A stretch of 64,000 bases of DNA from an uncultured SAR86 cluster bacterium (GTDB lineage Bacteria > Pseudomonadota > Gammaproteobacteria > Magnimaribacterales > Magnimaribacteraceae): assembly GCA_902574355.1 (NCBI GenBank), contig CACGNN010000006.1, forward strand, positions 1 through 64,000, in the 5' to 3' direction. The notes under the pieces were generated by a model. The model worked only from the letters and a program-made list of their open reading frames with translations. It searched no databases and was not told the origin of the DNA. Positions within the stretch are counted from its first letter, which is position 1, and each line of letters opens with the position of its first letter. Shown piece by piece: positions 48,036-57,150 of this stretch. The position numbers were made by a program, and so were the translations under genes.

Positions 48036-48637
48036 ACTATTTTGCTCCACTCTTTTTATCAGTATTTATTCATTTTGGTTTAGTTTTATCCTTTTCAAAT
48101 TTTTTCACTATAGACTTTGATAAATTTAATATAGAAGCTAAAAAACCCATTACTGCTTATATTGTCTTTGCTGAAAATAAAAAGACCCAAAAAAACCCCA
48201 TTAAAATTAAACAAGATATTCAAAATAAGTCTATTTTGGAAATTGAGGCTGAAAAGATAGAAATCAATAGCAGCACTTCAGTCATAGAAGCAATTGAAGC
48301 TCTGGAGAATATAAAAACTTCCGATACTCAAGAAAGAGTGGAAGTATCTCAATCCGATGTTGAGAAATACTCTTATGTTATCAAAAAACAAGTTATGGCA
48401 AACTGGAAAAGACCTAAAAATCTAAATTCGAATTTAAAGACTGAAATCCAAATTAATCTTGTGCCAACAGGTGAAATTATATCTTCAAGAATAATTAAAG
48501 GGAGTGGCAATAAAATTTTTGATGATTCAGCTTTGTCCGCAGTTTTAAAGGTTAGATCTTTTGAAGGACTAAACATGCAAATGAGTCTATTTGATCAGCA
48601 CTTTAGAGAATTTATTTTAATATTTAGTCCAAATTAA
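48032..48637 (+). CDS. tolA: Tol-Pal system protein TolA, short form
   Basis: Links the inner-membrane motor to Pal/TolB. GTG start. N-terminal anchor (about residues 3-27) and C-terminal TonB/TolA fold (KKQVMANWKRP..., VPTGEIISSRIIKGSGNKIFDDSALSAV). The central helical domain is only about 80 residues, so the whole protein has 201 residues against about 420 in E. coli. Assignment rests on this architecture and its place between tolR and tolB. Confidence 0.88.
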   Translation: MNYFAPLFLSVFIHFGLVLSFSNFFTIDFDKFNIEAKKPITAYIVFAENKKTQKNPIKIKQDIQNKSILEIEAEKIEINSSTSVIEAIEALENIKTSDTQERVEVSQSDVEKYSYVIKKQVMANWKRPKNLNSNLKTEIQINLVPTGEIISSRIIKGSGNKIFDDSALSAVLKVRSFEGLNMQMSLFDQHFREFILIFSPN

Positions 48638-48650
48638 TTTGAATGACGCA

Positions 48651-49943
48651 ATGTTTTATAAAAATATTATTTTAATAACTGCATCATTATTTTTTCTTTC
48701 AACACTTTCCGGACAGCTCAGAATTGAGATCAAAGGTGGGCTGGAGGACCCAATAAATGTAGCAGTAGTTCCTATGCAATGGAATTTGGATAGCCCTCAA
48801 GATTTATTTGTTCATGAAGTAATAAAGTCTGATCTAGAATCATTTGGAGAATTCGAGGTATTGCCTCCTAGGAATATGTTGAGTCTACCTAGTTCTAAAG
48901 AAGAAGTTTTTTTTAAAGACTGGAGAATATTAGGAACAGATTTCTTGGTGATAGGAGACATAGGTCTTTCGGAGGTGGAGAATGAAATAAAAGTTTCATT
49001 TATCATTTTTGATATTGTGAAAGAAAGATTGATACATAGAGGAGTAGTATTTGGTTCCAAAAAGTCTTTGAGAAGAATCAGTCATAAAATCAGTGATAAC
49101 ATTTATTCAAAAATAAATGGTATTCCAGGTATTTTTTCAACTCAAATAGCCTATATAGATAAGCCATCTGTCAGTGATCCTAACTATAACTTAATGATTT
49201 CTGATCTAGATGGATTTCAGAGCTTATCTCTTTTTTCTTCTCCTCAGCCTTTGATGTCTCCAAGTTGGTCTCCTGACAAGAAGAAAATTGCATATGTATC
49301 TTTTGAAGAAGGAACTTCGCGTATCTTCATACAGCAACTTTCTAATGCTCAAAGGTTTGGTCTTAAACTTGAAAGAGGTATTAATAGCTCACCAAATTGG
49401 TCACCAAATGGTGATAAATTGTCTGCTGTCCTATCTAAGACAGGTAATCCGGATATTTTTATCTACGATCTTAAACTTTCCACTTGGATCCAAGTTACTA
49501 ATCATTTCGGAATTGATACTGAACCAGATTGGTCACCTGATTCTAGAAAAATTTTATTTACCTCTAATAGATCTGGTTCACCGCAGATATATGAAGCAAA
49601 TGTAAAAACGAACAGAACAAAAAGAATTACCTTCGATGGAACTTATAATGCCAGGGGTAGGTATCTACCCAACGGAAAGGATATTGTCTTTGTTCACAGA
49701 AGAAATGGTGTCTTCCATATAGCCAAGCAAAACTTGAGATCTGGAAATATAAATATATTAACTGATACTTCATTAGATGAATCTCCAACAGTTTCACCTA
49801 ATGGAAATGTTGTTATTTATGCAACTAAGGACGGGGATAAAGATATTTTGGCCGGTATAACTTTAGATGGTAAGACAAAATTTATTATGCCTTCATTGAA
49901 GGGAGAGGCGAGAGAACCATCCTGGTCTCCTTTGATAGATTAG
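48651..49943 (+). CDS. tolB: Tol-Pal system beta-propeller protein TolB
   Basis: Periplasmic protein that shuttles Pal. ATG 48651 is preferred and gives a clean Sec signal (MFYKNIILITASLFFLSTLSG); a TTG at 48639 would add four residues. N-terminal domain to about residue 160, then WD-like repeats with SPSWSPDKKKIAY, SPNWSPNGDKLSA, EPDWSPDSRKILF, and SPTVSPNGNVVIY motifs forming the six-bladed propeller. About 430 residues. Confidence 0.96.
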   Translation: MFYKNIILITASLFFLSTLSGQLRIEIKGGLEDPINVAVVPMQWNLDSPQDLFVHEVIKSDLESFGEFEVLPPRNMLSLPSSKEEVFFKDWRILGTDFLVIGDIGLSEVENEIKVSFIIFDIVKERLIHRGVVFGSKKSLRRISHKISDNIYSKINGIPGIFSTQIAYIDKPSVSDPNYNLMISDLDGFQSLSLFSSPQPLMSPSWSPDKKKIAYVSFEEGTSRIFIQQLSNAQRFGLKLERGINSSPNWSPNGDKLSAVLSKTGNPDIFIYDLKLSTWIQVTNHFGIDTEPDWSPDSRKILFTSNRSGSPQIYEANVKTNRTKRITFDGTYNARGRYLPNGKDIVFVHRRNGVFHIAKQNLRSGNINILTDTSLDESPTVSPNGNVVIYATKDGDKDILAGITLDGKTKFIMPSLKGEAREPSWSPLID

Positions 49944-49980
49944 AATCAAAATAGAAGTATAATAGAAACAGGAGGCTTAA

Positions 49981-50445
49981 ATGAACATCATACAAAAATC
50001 TTTAATAACTTTTCTCGTAATTACTTTAGCTTCATGCAGTTCTGTCTCAATGGATAGGACAAGCGATTCAACAGCTATATCTGCATCTGCATCAGGTGCT
50101 TACTCCGATAGCGGTCTTACATCTAACAATATTCTTTACTTTGCATATGATAGATCAGACATAAATTCTGAGGGTAGGGCGAAAATTAGATCACTTGCTA
50201 ATGTTATAAAAGACAATAATTTAAGTGTAAGAGTTGAAGGACATTGTGATGAGAGAGGGACACGTGAATATAATTTAGCCCTTGGAGAACAAAGAGCTAA
50301 AACAGTCGCTGAATTATTAATTATCAATGGAGTTTCTTCAGAAAAAATTTCTACTGTAAGTTATGGTGAGGAAAAACCAGCCGTCTCAGGCTCTAATGAG
50401 AGCTCTTGGTCAAAGAATAGAAGGGCACTAGTTAAAACATTCTGA
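49981..50445 (+). CDS. pal: Peptidoglycan-associated lipoprotein Pal
   Basis: Outer-membrane lipoprotein that binds peptidoglycan and TolB. Signal with lipobox L-A-S-C (Cys19), a short Ser/Ala linker, then the OmpA-like domain: ILYFAYDRSDINSEG, RVEGHCDERGTREYNLALGEQRA and SYGEEKPA. 154 residues. A strong ribosome site AGGAGG and a TATAAT (49958-49963) upstream suggest extra expression of its own. Confidence 0.97.
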   Translation: MNIIQKSLITFLVITLASCSSVSMDRTSDSTAISASASGAYSDSGLTSNNILYFAYDRSDINSEGRAKIRSLANVIKDNNLSVRVEGHCDERGTREYNLALGEQRAKTVAELLIINGVSSEKISTVSYGEEKPAVSGSNESSWSKNRRALVKTF

Positions 50446-50450
50446 TTAAT

Positions 50451-51122
50451 TTGAAAAATATTTTTCTTAGTTTTTTACTTCTATCTTCTTTTACGATTTT
50501 TTCTGAAGAAAATGAAAGTTTAGAACTTCTCTACAAAAAGATAGAAGTCCTTGAAGAGGAAATTAGAGATTTAAGAAATATACTAGAGGAAAATTCCATT
50601 CTGGTTGATAGATCTCTTGAACTGCAACAGCAGAGATACTTAGACTTAGATGCAAGAATATTGGAAATATCGAAAATCTACTCTGAAAAGCCAAGCTCAG
50701 TGGATGAGGAGGGCCAGTATTTAGATACTGAAGAAAAAGAGTTATTTAAGTCAGCATTAATTTTATTTGAAGAATCAAGATTTGCTGAGGCGTTAGAAAT
50801 TTTCTCTCAAATTATAATTACTTTTCCTGATGGATCTTTTACGGCTGATGCATATTTCTGGTCAGGTGAATTATTTTTGGCTCAAGAGATGTTCGAAGAT
50901 GCCAAACTAAGCTTTAATAATGTAGTAGATAATTTTTATCAACATTCAAGAACACCAGATTCTTTATTTAAATTAGGCGAAATTTATAGAATAGAAGGTG
51001 ATATTGAGAGATCACTAGAATATTATGGTAAGGTCAAAGAAGATTTTCCTGATTCAGGAGCATCTCAACTAGCAAAAAAATCACAAGAAATTTTAAAAGA
51101 AGAGTCGAATTTAGTTGAGTAA
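50451..51122 (+). CDS. cpoB: Cell division coordinator CpoB (YbgF)
   Basis: Periplasmic TPR protein coordinating PBP1B activity with Tol-driven constriction. TTG start 5 bases after pal. Signal peptide (residues 1-18), an N-terminal coiled coil (LELLYKKIEVLEEEIRDLRN) for trimerisation, and TPR repeats from about residue 95 (ALILFEESRFAEALEIF, DAYFWSGELFLAQEMFEDA, SLFKLGEIYRIEGDIERSLEYY). 223 residues. Confidence 0.93.
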   Translation: MKNIFLSFLLLSSFTIFSEENESLELLYKKIEVLEEEIRDLRNILEENSILVDRSLELQQQRYLDLDARILEISKIYSEKPSSVDEEGQYLDTEEKELFKSALILFEESRFAEALEIFSQIIITFPDGSFTADAYFWSGELFLAQEMFEDAKLSFNNVVDNFYQHSRTPDSLFKLGEIYRIEGDIERSLEYYGKVKEDFPDSGASQLAKKSQEILKEESNLVE

Positions 51123-51144
51123 ACCTTTAAAATACGCATTTTTC

Positions 51145-51220
51145 GGGCCGTTAGCTCAGTCGGTAGAGCAGTTCGCTTTTAACGAATTGGTCCTGCGTTC
51201 GAGTCGCAGACGGCCCACCA
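51145..51220 (+). tRNA. tRNA-Lys (anticodon TTT)
   Basis: 76 bases with all arms: acceptor GGGCCGT/ACGGCCC, D-arm GCTC...GAGC, anticodon loop CTTTTAA with TTT at 51178-51180, T-loop GTTCGAGTC and encoded CCA end. It follows cpoB as lysine tRNAs do in E. coli. No duplicated 3' end nearby suggests an integrated element. Confidence 0.98.
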
Positions 51221-51227
51221 ATCTTAG

Positions 51228-51593
51228 ATGAATATCTTTTTAATTTGTTTAGGAGGTTCGATAGGAGCTCTGTGTAGATTTTATTTATCTAGCCTATTTC
51301 AAAAGTCAGAGAATTTTGAATTACCCTTGGGAATTTTAATTGTAAATATTACAGGTTGTTTCTTATTGGGTTTGTTTTACCATTTAATGGATTCAAATCT
51401 AGAAAGATACTTAACACCATTCCTTTTTGTCGGGTTTTTGGGCGCTTTTACAACCTTTTCTGCTTTTTCAAAGGAGTCTTTAGAGTTGTTGTATCAAGGT
51501 AATTTTTTGATGGCCCTTTTATATGTAATATTATCTGTATCTTCTTGCTTAGGGGCAACATGGTTAGGAATTTACCTAACAAGAGTTACTTAA
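51228..51593 (+). CDS. crcB: Fluoride ion channel FluC/CrcB
   Basis: Small dual-topology fluoride exporter of 121 residues with four membrane helices. Signature elements: GGSIGALCRFYLS at the N-terminus, IVNITGCFLLGLF with the conserved Asn and Gly, and GFLGAFTTFSAFS with the Na-binding loop and Phe box. It begins only 7 bases after tRNA-Lys. No fluoride riboswitch fits in that gap. Ends 8 bases inside the opposing gene. Confidence 0.95.
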   Translation: MNIFLICLGGSIGALCRFYLSSLFQKSENFELPLGILIVNITGCFLLGLFYHLMDSNLERYLTPFLFVGFLGAFTTFSAFSKESLELLYQGNFLMALLYVILSVSSCLGATWLGIYLTRVT

Positions 51594-52149
51594 CTTTTAG
51601 TCCTCTAGTATCCCGCATTATTTGCCTATAACTATATCCTCTGTAACCCTCAGAGGTTAAAAGTTTTGATGCTTCCTTGCGTAGCCAAGTTATTCCTTTT
51701 CCTGGATTATCTGTTTGTAATTCCTTTATGACATTCACAACCCTTTCTTTTTTTAGAGCTGATTCCATTGAAAGACTACTATTATTGAGCTCTTTGTATT
51801 TGGGAGAGGATTTATCAGTCATATAGCCCTTTAAATTTGAGACTTCAAGTGCATCCATCATCAACATAGTATTGTATACAATAGTTTTTGATATTGGATT
51901 TCTATCCACTTCATCAAGTACGAGTTTTGCCCTAAAAATTATATGGGCTGCAAGCCTTAATCTCTCCGATATATTTTCACTATCTAACATTTTAATAACA
52001 TCATCCCATTTGGTAGAGAAATCAGATTCAGCTAAAATTTCTGCTGCAGCCGCGGCGATATTTTGTAAGTTCTTTTTTGGATCAAGATCTTCAACTGCCT
52101 CTTGAAGTTGAGTTAAAGAAATATCTAGATGTGATTCTTTAGATTTCAT
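51586..52149 (-). CDS. Hypothetical protein, 187 residues
   Basis: I do not recognise this protein. It is soluble, mostly helical and charged, without signal peptide or membrane segment. The N-terminal part has an Ala-rich helix (IAAAAAEILAES, residues about 31-42) and the C-terminal part (ITWLRKEASKLLTSEGYRGYSYRQIMRDTRG) has a pattern compatible with a helix-turn-helix. Coding is supported by an uninterrupted frame between crcB (8-base convergent overlap) and a divergent membrane-protein gene. A DNA-binding role is only a guess. Confidence 0.65.
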   Translation of the reverse strand: MKSKESHLDISLTQLQEAVEDLDPKKNLQNIAAAAAEILAESDFSTKWDDVIKMLDSENISERLRLAAHIIFRAKLVLDEVDRNPISKTIVYNTMLMMDALEVSNLKGYMTDKSSPKYKELNNSSLSMESALKKERVVNVIKELQTDNPGKGITWLRKEASKLLTSEGYRGYSYRQIMRDTRGLKVK

Positions 52150-52197
52150 ATATCTTCTTTTATATTAACTATTGTTGTTTAATTATTAAATACCTTT

Positions 52198-52548
52198 ATG
52201 TACACAATAATTAAGATCATTTTTACCGCCTTAGTGATAGTAATCATTTCTGAAATAGCCAAGAGGTCTACACTAATTGCGGGTATTGTAGCTTCTATTC
52301 CTTTAACATCTTTGTTAGCATTTATGTGGCTATACTTTGATACACAAGACCCAAACTCCATAAGAGATTTATCTAGAAATATACTTTTAATGATACCTCC
52401 CTCTTTGACATTCTTTATCGCTTTATACAGCTTAATAGGATGGGATATATCTTTCTATTCAAGTCTAACTATATCAATTTTGCTTACAGCCTTTGTGTAT
52501 TGGGTATATTTCTTTATATTAGGATTTTTTGGAATTACTTTAAAATAA
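52198..52548 (+). CDS. DUF3147-like small membrane protein
   Basis: A 116-residue protein with four predicted membrane helices (about 3-20, 27-46, 60-80, 86-112). The start MYTIIKIIFTALVIVIISEIAKRS followed by ASIPLTSLLAFMWLYFD resembles the DUF3147 family (positions of E-x-A-K-R-S and P-L-T-S are characteristic). Function of the family is unknown. It precedes the DUF1543-like gene by 8 bases. Confidence 0.7.
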   Translation: MYTIIKIIFTALVIVIISEIAKRSTLIAGIVASIPLTSLLAFMWLYFDTQDPNSIRDLSRNILLMIPPSLTFFIALYSLIGWDISFYSSLTISILLTAFVYWVYFFILGFFGITLK

Positions 52549-52556
52549 AAAATAGT

Positions 52557-52826
52557 ATGAAATTATTTATGGTGCATGTTGGATTTTATGACAGATCTAT
52601 TGGGGAGGGTCTCTACGAGACCCACGTGAATTATTTTATAGCTGCAAAGAATGCTAAAGAAGCCAAAACTAAGGCACATTCCTTAGAAGAATTTCAGGCA
52701 AAATCTATGCACATTGATGGGATAAAAGAAATTTCAAATGTTCAGGGCTATGAAGTTATTTTGAAGGAAGGTTCCGAATCAGAGCAAGGAAAGGTCATTT
52801 CTTATGATGAAGTAAAGGAGTTATGA
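52557..52826 (+). CDS. DUF1543-like protein
   Basis: An 89-residue soluble protein starting at ATG 52557 (MKLFMVHVGFYDRSIGEG); the longer open frame upstream overlaps the membrane-protein gene and has no similarity. The N-terminal block FMVHVGFYD and YETHVNYFIAA match my recollection of DUF1543 proteins, whose role is unknown. Stop overlaps hinT by 4 bases, so it is translated with it. Confidence 0.68.
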   Translation: MKLFMVHVGFYDRSIGEGLYETHVNYFIAAKNAKEAKTKAHSLEEFQAKSMHIDGIKEISNVQGYEVILKEGSESEQGKVISYDEVKEL

Positions 52827-53170
52827 GAGTGAGCGATACAATTTTTCAAAAGATCATCGATAAACAATTACCAGCAGATATAATTTATGAAGATGATAAA
52901 TCTTTAGTTTTTAGAGACATTAACCCTGTTGCGCCCACTCATCTATTAATAATTCCAAAAAAACAAATAGAAAAAATATCTGATGCACAAAAAGAAGATC
53001 AGGAACTTCTTGGTCATTTATTTCTTGTAGCTGGAGAAGTGGCAAGACAATTAGGAATACAAGATGCTTTTAGACTTGTTGTGAATAATGGTGCAGGAGC
53101 GCAACAAACTGTTTTTCACCTCCATATACATCTTATAGCTGAAAGAGATTTTTCCTGGCCTCCGGGTTAA
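52823..53170 (+). CDS. hinT: HIT-family purine nucleoside phosphoramidase HinT
   Basis: Hydrolyses AMP-lysine and similar phosphoramidates. The 115 residues contain TIFQKIIDKQLPADIIYEDD at the N-terminus, RDINPVAPTHLLIIPKK, and the catalytic histidine triad HLHIHL near the end. A ribosome site (AAGGAG) lies 4 bases before the ATG. The stop shares TTAA with bepA. Confidence 0.95.
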   Translation: MRVSDTIFQKIIDKQLPADIIYEDDKSLVFRDINPVAPTHLLIIPKKQIEKISDAQKEDQELLGHLFLVAGEVARQLGIQDAFRLVVNNGAGAQQTVFHLHIHLIAERDFSWPPG

Positions 53171-54609
53171 GAGAAGGACTTGAGGGCTTCGATAGATTTA
53201 TGGGATCTTTCAATCTTATTATGGATAGCCTCTGTAAGTTGAAAATTATTGCCAGTTAAATCAAGAGCCATCCTAAGATGTTTTATTGATGTCTCGTAAG
53301 ATCCTGTTAAGAAAAAAAATTCCGCTCTGGATAGGTGCAATCCTATTAAATTTTTATCTAGCCCTTGCACCTCTGCTAACCAATACCAAACTTGAGGATC
53401 TTTAGGTCTTTTCAATGTGAGATCCTTCAGTATCTTTTCTCCCAATTTATAGTCACCTTTATTCATCAAAACTCTGTTGTAAAGCATTGAGATAGGATAA
53501 TTGTAAGGATTAGTGCTTAACAGAGATGATGCTAACGCTTCTGCCTCAAAATAATTTTCTGCTTCAATATGAAGTTCTAAGAGACCTATTTGAAGCATGA
53601 GGTTTTCACTATCCATTTCTAATGCTTGTCTCATGCTATTTAATGCTTGAGAGTGTTTGTTGTCCCTAGAATACGCAAGTGCAAGTCCATAGTGCGCTTC
53701 TAATTTTTCTCTTTCATCAGATGAATCTGTAAGCTCTTTTTGAAATATTGTTACAGCTTGTCGAGGTATTTCAGAAAAATGTACGATTGTCCTATTCCTC
53801 ACAAGATCATAATCAAGGGAATTTCTGTAGTTTTTGTTTTCAAAACCTTGTGCCCTGGATTGAGCATCCGCGATTCTATTTTTAGTAAGAGGGTGAGACC
53901 TTAAAAACTCAAGTTCGTTCGAACCTGAAAGCCTACTTAAAGATTGTAATTTTTCAAACATATAAGAAGTACTTTTTGGATCGAAACCTGCCGATACCAT
54001 ATTTTTAAATCCAATTCTGTCAGCTTCTTGCTCATCGCCTCGACTAAAGGAGAGGTTCTGCTGAGTAATTGCTTGTTGACCTACTAGAAGAGCATTTGGA
54101 TTACTAGTTGCCCCAGCAAGGGCTATACTTCCTAGTATCATGAGGGAATTGGCTAAGCTCCTATCTTTTTGCCTCTGCATTCTTCTTGCGAAGTGTCTTT
54201 GACTTAAATGAGCTAATTCATGAGATAGAACAGAAGCAAATTGACCTTCGGTGTCCGCATGAAAAATAAGACCAGCATTGATGCCAATAATGCCTCCAGG
54301 TGCAGCAAAAGCATTAACAGACTTTTCATCTATTAGTGCAATCTCCAATCTTCTATCAGTTAATTCACTAAATTCGGATAATCTGTATACTAAATGTTCA
54401 GAATAATCCTGAGAAACCGGATCGATATATTCTGGTAAAGTTCTTCGGAGTTGGGCCATATATAGCCTTCCTAAATTATATTCAGAAGCAATAGATATAA
54501 CCGAAGAAGAGCTATCTCCTATAACAGGGAGGTCCTCCTCGGAAGAAAATAAGTTGCTAGATACCAAGATCAACAAATAGATTATGAATTTCGCTATAAT
54601 GCTTCGCAT
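53167..54609 (-). CDS. bepA: Periplasmic M48 metalloprotease/chaperone BepA
   Basis: Quality-control protease for outer-membrane protein assembly by BAM and LPS transport. Signal peptide (residues about 5-22), M48 zinc site HELAH in LSHELAHLSQRHF with the downstream Glu of QEADRIGF, and a C-terminal TPR domain from about residue 290. 480 residues. Divergent from perM, its usual neighbour in E. coli. Confidence 0.92.
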   Translation of the reverse strand: MRSIIAKFIIYLLILVSSNLFSSEEDLPVIGDSSSSVISIASEYNLGRLYMAQLRRTLPEYIDPVSQDYSEHLVYRLSEFSELTDRRLEIALIDEKSVNAFAAPGGIIGINAGLIFHADTEGQFASVLSHELAHLSQRHFARRMQRQKDRSLANSLMILGSIALAGATSNPNALLVGQQAITQQNLSFSRGDEQEADRIGFKNMVSAGFDPKSTSYMFEKLQSLSRLSGSNELEFLRSHPLTKNRIADAQSRAQGFENKNYRNSLDYDLVRNRTIVHFSEIPRQAVTIFQKELTDSSDEREKLEAHYGLALAYSRDNKHSQALNSMRQALEMDSENLMLQIGLLELHIEAENYFEAEALASSLLSTNPYNYPISMLYNRVLMNKGDYKLGEKILKDLTLKRPKDPQVWYWLAEVQGLDKNLIGLHLSRAEFFFLTGSYETSIKHLRMALDLTGNNFQLTEAIHNKIERSHKSIEALKSFS

Positions 54610-54682
54610 AAAATTTTATAACGCTAATTATATTAAATTAAAGAAATAGATTACCTAAAATATTATTAGTTCCACAATTATA

Positions 54683-55720
54683 ATGCAGAGTTTATTAGAT
54701 AAATTTATAAAAAGGTTTTTCTCCAATGAGGAATCTGTATATTTTGCCATCCTACTAATATTTTCTTTCCTTTTTATAATTTTCTTTGGTGATATCTTAT
54801 TACCAGTAATTATCAGTGTAGTTATAGCGTTTCTTTTAAATGGGTTCATGAATGCTTTGCTTAAGATGGATATTTCTCAACAACTATCTTTGACCATAAC
54901 CTTATTAGTCTTTTTTGGCTGTTATATGAGTTTATTTTTAGCTCTTCCTTCAATTGGTACAGAAATTAATAATTTATTGCAAAATCTTCCGACAATTGTG
55001 AGCTCTTTTCAACAAACTCTAGTTGAGATGAATAATTATTTTTCAAAGGAAGATATAGATTTGATTTTCGCTAATTTGAGCAATCAGATTAATAGTTTAT
55101 TAAGCTCAGCTTTGGGTCAATTAGCAGGGACTATTTCTTTAATGTTTAATGCAATCCTTTACGCAATAATGATTCCTTTGATGGTTTTCTTTTTCCTGAA
55201 GGATAAGAATGAATTACTACCAATTGCCTCATTTTTACTACCCAAAGAAAATGGATTTATGCAATCCGTTTTTTCAGAAATGAATGATCAACTCTTTAAT
55301 TACGTTACTGGAAAATTTTTGGAAATGATTATTGTTGCTAGTGCCTCATATATCTTATTTGCTGCACTTGGACTTCCTTATGCTGTGTTAATTGCAATAC
55401 TTGTTGGTCTTTCAGTAATTATCCCAATATTTGGTGCAATTTTAGTGACCGTCCCAGTTGTTTTGATTGGCCTGTATGAGTGGGGTGTATCTGAGAATTT
55501 CTACTGGCTACTGGGATTCTATCTATTAATACAAATTTTAGATGGTAATGTTCTTGTTCCTATACTTTTTTCGACTAGAAATAATCTTCATCCGGCAGTT
55601 ATAATTGTAGCTATTCTATTCTTCGGAGGAATTTGGGGTTTTTGGGGGTTATTTTTTGCCATTCCTCTGGCAACATTCATTAAAGCAATTATTAATTCGT
55701 GGCCAGAACCAATTGATTAG
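54683..55720 (+). CDS. perM: AI-2E family transporter/permease PerM
   Basis: Polytopic inner-membrane protein of 345 residues with about eight helices; family blocks FFGDILLPVIISVVIAFLLN at the start and LVGLSVIIPIFGAILVTVPV, LDGNVLVPILFSTRNNLHP and FFGGIWGFWGLFFAIPLA towards the end. Substrate is unknown; some relatives act as Na+/H+ antiporters. The stop shares TTAG with bcp. Confidence 0.88.
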   Translation: MQSLLDKFIKRFFSNEESVYFAILLIFSFLFIIFFGDILLPVIISVVIAFLLNGFMNALLKMDISQQLSLTITLLVFFGCYMSLFLALPSIGTEINNLLQNLPTIVSSFQQTLVEMNNYFSKEDIDLIFANLSNQINSLLSSALGQLAGTISLMFNAILYAIMIPLMVFFFLKDKNELLPIASFLLPKENGFMQSVFSEMNDQLFNYVTGKFLEMIIVASASYILFAALGLPYAVLIAILVGLSVIIPIFGAILVTVPVVLIGLYEWGVSENFYWLLGFYLLIQILDGNVLVPILFSTRNNLHPAVIIVAILFFGGIWGFWGLFFAIPLATFIKAIINSWPEPID

Positions 55721-56190
55721 CCCTTAAGAAGTTTTGCTGCCTCAAGAACTTCTTTGGCATGACCAGTAACCTTAACTTTTCTCCATTCGTTGACTAATTT
55801 CCCTTTTGAGTCTATTAAAAATGTACTTCTCTCTATTCCCATATATTTTTTACCATACATGCTCTTTTCTTTTATCACATCGTATTGTTTGCATATTTTT
55901 TCATCGGGATCAGATATCAGTTCGAAATTGAATTTCTCATTCTTTTTGAATTTTTCATGAGATTTTATTGATTCCCTAGATAAACCAAAAATTACAGTAT
56001 TTGCTCTGGTAAATTGGGCTTTTAAATCTCTGAAGTCTTGACCCTCCGTAGTGCAGCCTGGAGTGCTATCTTTCGGATAAAAATACAACACTACATTCTT
56101 ACCTTTAAAATCAGAGAGACTTACGTTCTTATTTCCGGTGCATTCGCCCTTAAAGATTGGGGCTTTATTATTTATTTTAGGTGTTGGCAT
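55717..56190 (-). CDS. bcp: Thioredoxin-dependent peroxiredoxin Bcp
   Basis: Reduces organic hydroperoxides. 157 residues with the active site DSTPGCTTEGQDFRD (peroxidatic Cys), and FYPKDSTPG, LISDPDEKICKQYD and RSTFLIDSKG. The second Cys is not five residues after the first, so it may be a 1-Cys type enzyme. Convergent with perM; divergent from dapA, its usual neighbour in E. coli. Confidence 0.94.
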   Translation of the reverse strand: MPTPKINNKAPIFKGECTGNKNVSLSDFKGKNVVLYFYPKDSTPGCTTEGQDFRDLKAQFTRANTVIFGLSRESIKSHEKFKKNEKFNFELISDPDEKICKQYDVIKEKSMYGKKYMGIERSTFLIDSKGKLVNEWRKVKVTGHAKEVLEAAKLLKG

Positions 56191-56253
56191 ATCTCCTCCC
56201 TTAGAAACATTCTATAATATTGAGATTCTAACATTGAGTTAAAAAAATTATTA

Positions 56254-57150
56254 ATGTTTAATCTAAAAGGCTCTATTACAGCTCTGGTTACTCCAATGGA
56301 ATCGGATGGGGAGATAAATTGGGAAGGCTTACAAGATCTAATTGAATGGCACATTAGCGCTAGCACGTCAGGACTAGTGGTGGTTGGAACAACTGGAGAG
56401 TCAGCTACATTAGATGTTTCGGAACATGTCCAACTTATAGAAAGAAGTGTAGATATTTCGAATGGCAGAATAAAAGTTATAGCTGGCACGGGAGCTAATT
56501 CTACAAAAGAAGCTATATATCTTACAACTTCAGCTAAATCTGCAGGTGCTGATGCTGCACTATTAGTTACACCCTATTACAATAAGCCGACACAAGAAGG
56601 CTTATATCTGCATTATCAGTTAATTGCAGATGAAGTTGATCTTCCACAAATTCTTTATAATGTGCCTTCAAGAACGGGATGTGATCTCTTGAATGAAACT
56701 GTTCTGAGGTTAGTGGATCATCAAAATATCGTTGGTCTGAAAGATGCTACTGGCGATCTTGGACGCTTAGAAGATTTTATGACCAATTTAGATTCAGAAC
56801 AAAAAGATAACTTTGCTTTATATTCTGGAGACGATCCAACTGCCACTGAATTTATGATAAATGGTGGAACAGGAACAATTTCAGTAACTTCCAATATTGT
56901 TCCTAAAACAATATCAAATATATGTGATTATGCTCTTAGCGGAGAAGCCAAGGCAGCCCGAGAGTTAGATGCAACGCTAGTCAGACTTAATCAAATTCTG
57001 TTTATAGAATCTAACCCAATTCCAATAAAATGGATGCTCAATCGAATTGGAAGAATAACTGACGGCATAAGATTGCCTTTGTCTCATCTAGACACAAAGT
57101 TCCATGATGAGGCCGAGGAAGTTTTGGCTGAATTAAACTTATTAAATTAA
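56254..57150 (+). CDS. dapA: 4-hydroxy-tetrahydrodipicolinate synthase
   Basis: First step of the diaminopimelate/lysine branch, feeding MurE with meso-DAP. Class I aldolase fold of 298 residues with GSITALVTPM, VVGTTGESATL, the catalytic Tyr in LYNVPSRTGCDL, the Schiff-base Lys in VGLKDATGDL and GDDPTATEFM. Ends in TAATG shared with bamC. Confidence 0.97.
   Translation: MFNLKGSITALVTPMESDGEINWEGLQDLIEWHISASTSGLVVVGTTGESATLDVSEHVQLIERSVDISNGRIKVIAGTGANSTKEAIYLTTSAKSAGADAALLVTPYYNKPTQEGLYLHYQLIADEVDLPQILYNVPSRTGCDLLNETVLRLVDHQNIVGLKDATGDLGRLEDFMTNLDSEQKDNFALYSGDDPTATEFMINGGTGTISVTSNIVPKTISNICDYALSGEAKAARELDATLVRLNQILFIESNPIPIKWMLNRIGRITDGIRLPLSHLDTKFHDEAEEVLAELNLLN

Noticed and set aside
51145-51600. 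tRNA-Lys as attachment site of an integrated element
   Set aside because: No repeat of the tRNA 3' end, integrase or phage gene is seen; crcB follows at once.
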